DNA of 14,898 nt. Origin: a bacterium (GTDB lineage: Bacteria > Blakebacterota > Blakebacteria > Blakebacterales > Blakebacteraceae). Below the pieces are notes generated by a model that searched no databases, was not told the origin of the DNA, and was given only the letters and a program-made list of their open reading frames with translations. Both the position numbers and the translations under genes were made by a program. The stretch lies in the NCBI GenBank assembly GCA_025774615.1, contig JALGVQ010000096.1:1-14898 (forward strand), written 5' to 3'. Below are positions 12,947 through 14,898 of this stretch, piece after piece. Every line of letters begins with the position of its first letter. Position 1 is the stretch's first letter.

Positions 12947-14898
12947 ATGGATACACAGCGTCGAAAACAGCACGGCTCCATGTGTGTTTCGAAGTACCGG
13001 CCAATCATCCTGCTGATCATGCTGGTTCTGACCCCGGTAACCGCGAACTCACAGTCCGCCTTCGACTTCACGCTCGATGACATCGACGGTACGCAGGTGA
13101 CTCTGAGCGAGTTCGCGAATGAGCGGGTCGTACTGCTCAGTTTCTGGGCAACCTGGTGCGTCCCCTGCAAAAAGGAACATCCCCACCTGCAGCGCTTTCA
13201 GGATGAGTACGGGGAGAAGGGACTGACCGTCCTCGCGATCAGCGTGGATGGACCGACGACGATCGCGGGTGTGAAGCAGTACATTTCACGGTACGGGTAT
13301 ACCTTCACGACCCTGCTCGACACCGACTCAGAGGTGCTCAGTCTCTACAACCCCCAGATTGTCCTCCCCTTCTCTGTGCTCATCGACCGGAGCGGCATGA
13401 TCGCGTCTGTGCACCATGGATATAGTCCGGGCGATGAGAACATGCTGGAGGAGAAAATAAGGGCTCTTCTCGATCAGCCGCCCAGCCAGCAGGTGGACGC
13501 GCTCTCGACGCATGTGAGCGAGGCGCTTCTCTACCGGCGCTTCACTGATGAAGGATACCTTGAGCGGGAGAGATCGGGGAGATCCTCCCAGATCATCAAC
13601 CAGGTTGATGTCAGTGTGACCAGATCCGTCTTCATCCTCGGCCTCCGTTTCGACTCGAATCTTGATTACTCACCCTGGCGTGATACCTGGACGATCGAAA
13701 AGAAATACTTCGAGATGAACCGTAGTGGATTCTCGATCCGACTGGGTGACTTCTACCATTCAATCGGTCGCGGCCTCTCCCTGAGCCTGCTGAAGATCTT
13801 CGAGGAAGAGGGCCTGGAATACATCATCGACACCACCATCAGCGGCGGAAAGATCGGGCTCTCAAGGGGTGCCTGGTCGGCTGACCTCTTCAGCGGGACT
13901 ATCCGCTCCCTGGACACACGATCGACCGACCGGATCAGCGGGAGCACGATCGGGTGGAAAAAGGACGATGTGGTTTCCCTGAACCTCTCACTCCTGACAT
14001 CGGACCTCGAGGAGAATACGATCTATGGAGTCAGTGAAGTAACGGTACAGACCGTGGGAGTGGACATACCGGCGCTTCTCTCCCCATTCAGGTTCTATGG
14101 TGAATTCGCCCGGATGCAGCATGGTTCCACAACCGACCACGCCCCGACCGGTCATGGTCTCTACATCGAGTCAGGATTCACGTCAGGGAACATATCGATT
14201 TCTCTGGAAATGAAGGACTATCTGGATTTCTCCTTCACTCACAACCGCCCGCCGACACTTGAGAGCGAGGATCTCGACATCCTCGCGTCACAGTTCGATA
14301 CCGACCTGGTCGCTGTCTCGGGTGTCGCGCTCCGGGTCGACCATTTCATCCCCACTATCACCACCCTGCTCTATGCCCGGTTCTCATACTTCGATGACCA
14401 TCCACTTGACCACCCGCTCTACGGTTCGTACCGGCGGATCGGCAGGCACGGCTATGCTGGTATCGAAAAGCGATTCGGGAACGGCGGCTATATCAACGCC
14501 CTGGCCGGTATACGAGATGAGAAGAATGCCACTCTGGTATTTCAGAACATGTCAGGCAGAACCGGGCATGGTCAGGTCAACCTGAACATCCCCCTGACAT
14601 CACGACTGAGCATTGAAGCTGACTGGAAGGGGAAACGATTCATCGGAGAAGATCTCAGATATTATGAGAACCGGTCGTTCCTCTCCCTGCACTACTCACC
14701 GGTTCTGGTACTCACGCTCTTCATGGACCGGAGCGACGATCCTGAGGTTGTGTTCTTCGAGGGACAGAACTCCTGGCAGGCCGTGCAGCTGGAGACGCGG
14801 ATCACTCCGGCGCACACTCTCCGTCTTTTCTGGGGCGCGACGAAGGGCGCGGTCAAATGCGCCGGTGGTGTCTGCCGTTACTTCCCCCCCTTCAAGGG
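12947..14898 (+). CDS. Thioredoxin (TlpA) domain fused to outer-membrane-type beta-barrel, 3' partial
   Basis: The frame is open from 12938 to the window end: 650 codons and no stop. A signal region (RPIILLIMLVLTPVTANSQ) precedes a complete TlpA-like domain (about 37-175) with the active site FWATWCVPCKKE (Cys71 and Cys74) and the expected proline in the VLPFSVLIDRSG segment. After a polar linker, residues from about 215 onward are beta-rich with alternating hydrophobics and frequent Tyr, Phe and Gly, as in a porin-like barrel. The stretch GFSIRLGDFYHSIGRGLSLS recalls the DUF6029 barrels of Bacteroidota, from memory. Near the end lies KCAGGVCRYFPPF, the only other cysteine pair in the mature protein (Cys638 and Cys643). 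GTG at 12944 is an alternative start. The likely location is the outer membrane with the thioredoxin domain in the periplasm. The fusion is unusual, and its partner is unknown. Confidence 0.75.
   Translation, partial: MDTQRRKQHGSMCVSKYRPIILLIMLVLTPVTANSQSAFDFTLDDIDGTQVTLSEFANERVVLLSFWATWCVPCKKEHPHLQRFQDEYGEKGLTVLAISVDGPTTIAGVKQYISRYGYTFTTLLDTDSEVLSLYNPQIVLPFSVLIDRSGMIASVHHGYSPGDENMLEEKIRALLDQPPSQQVDALSTHVSEALLYRRFTDEGYLERERSGRSSQIINQVDVSVTRSVFILGLRFDSNLDYSPWRDTWTIEKKYFEMNRSGFSIRLGDFYHSIGRGLSLSLLKIFEEEGLEYIIDTTISGGKIGLSRGAWSADLFSGTIRSLDTRSTDRISGSTIGWKKDDVVSLNLSLLTSDLEENTIYGVSEVTVQTVGVDIPALLSPFRFYGEFARMQHGSTTDHAPTGHGLYIESGFTSGNISISLEMKDYLDFSFTHNRPPTLESEDLDILASQFDTDLVAVSGVALRVDHFIPTITTLLYARFSYFDDHPLDHPLYGSYRRIGRHGYAGIEKRFGNGGYINALAGIRDEKNATLVFQNMSGRTGHGQVNLNIPLTSRLSIEADWKGKRFIGEDLRYYENRSFLSLHYSPVLVLTLFMDRSDDPEVVFFEGQNSWQAVQLETRITPAHTLRLFWGATKGAVKCAGGVCRYFPPFK

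Noticed and set aside
12820-13170. N-terminal extension of the Nudix frame by 117 residues
   Set aside because: It is antisense to the TlpA-barrel gene start, carries no domain, and the Nudix homology begins right after the ATG at 12819.

Overview
The window reads as chromosomal DNA from a moderately GC-rich, Gram-negative bacterium. It encodes a lipoprotein, an outer-membrane-type beta-barrel and Tat- and Sec-exported enzymes. A duplicated FtsX/MacB-type permease without an ATPase, an FN3-thioredoxin lipoprotein and a TlpA-barrel fusion fit the Acidobacteriota, Gemmatimonadota or FCB-type candidate phyla (Eisenbacteria-like). That placement is inference; no phylogenetic marker is present. 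UGA is an ordinary stop codon for several genes here. There are no mobile elements, CRISPR arrays, tRNAs or rRNAs that I can see, and gene density is high.

Layout. 1-81: tail of a plus-strand gene, followed by a 192-bp gap with several possible hairpins. 274-693: OsmC-like thiol peroxidase. 807-3236: large orphan ABC-type permease. 3255-6691 (minus): Tat-exported sulfatase overlapping by 4 nt a GT-C-like polytopic membrane protein. 6791-9399 (plus): two-gene amide-hydrolase operon, an exported M20D amidohydrolase and an amidase-signature enzyme, also overlapping by 4 nt. 9445-10254 (minus): FN3-thioredoxin lipoprotein with an in-frame UGA exactly at the first redox cysteine. 10447-10969 (plus): frameshifted, internally shortened thioredoxin-like gene ending at a strong terminator. 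11041-12819 (minus): Nudix hydrolase followed by two exported proteins of unknown function. 12947 to the window end (plus): thioredoxin domain fused to a beta-barrel, incomplete at the 3' end.

The most notable item is the lipoprotein at 9445-10254. The frame is uninterrupted through a UGA that turns the expected W-C-G-P-C into W-U-G-P-C. The thioredoxin fold continues afterwards, and a perfect 6-bp stem with a GGCC loop begins 11 nt after the UGA. This is a strong candidate for a selenocysteine-containing, membrane-anchored thioredoxin-like protein.

The right-hand third of the window holds three thioredoxin-fold genes predicted to act outside the cytoplasm (one Sec-type, one degraded, one fused to a barrel), and an OsmC-like peroxidase lies at the left. 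The region therefore has an envelope thiol-redox flavour, though these genes are not one operon. The middle part (sulfatase, M20D enzyme, amidase) suggests breakdown of sulfated or amide-linked organic matter.
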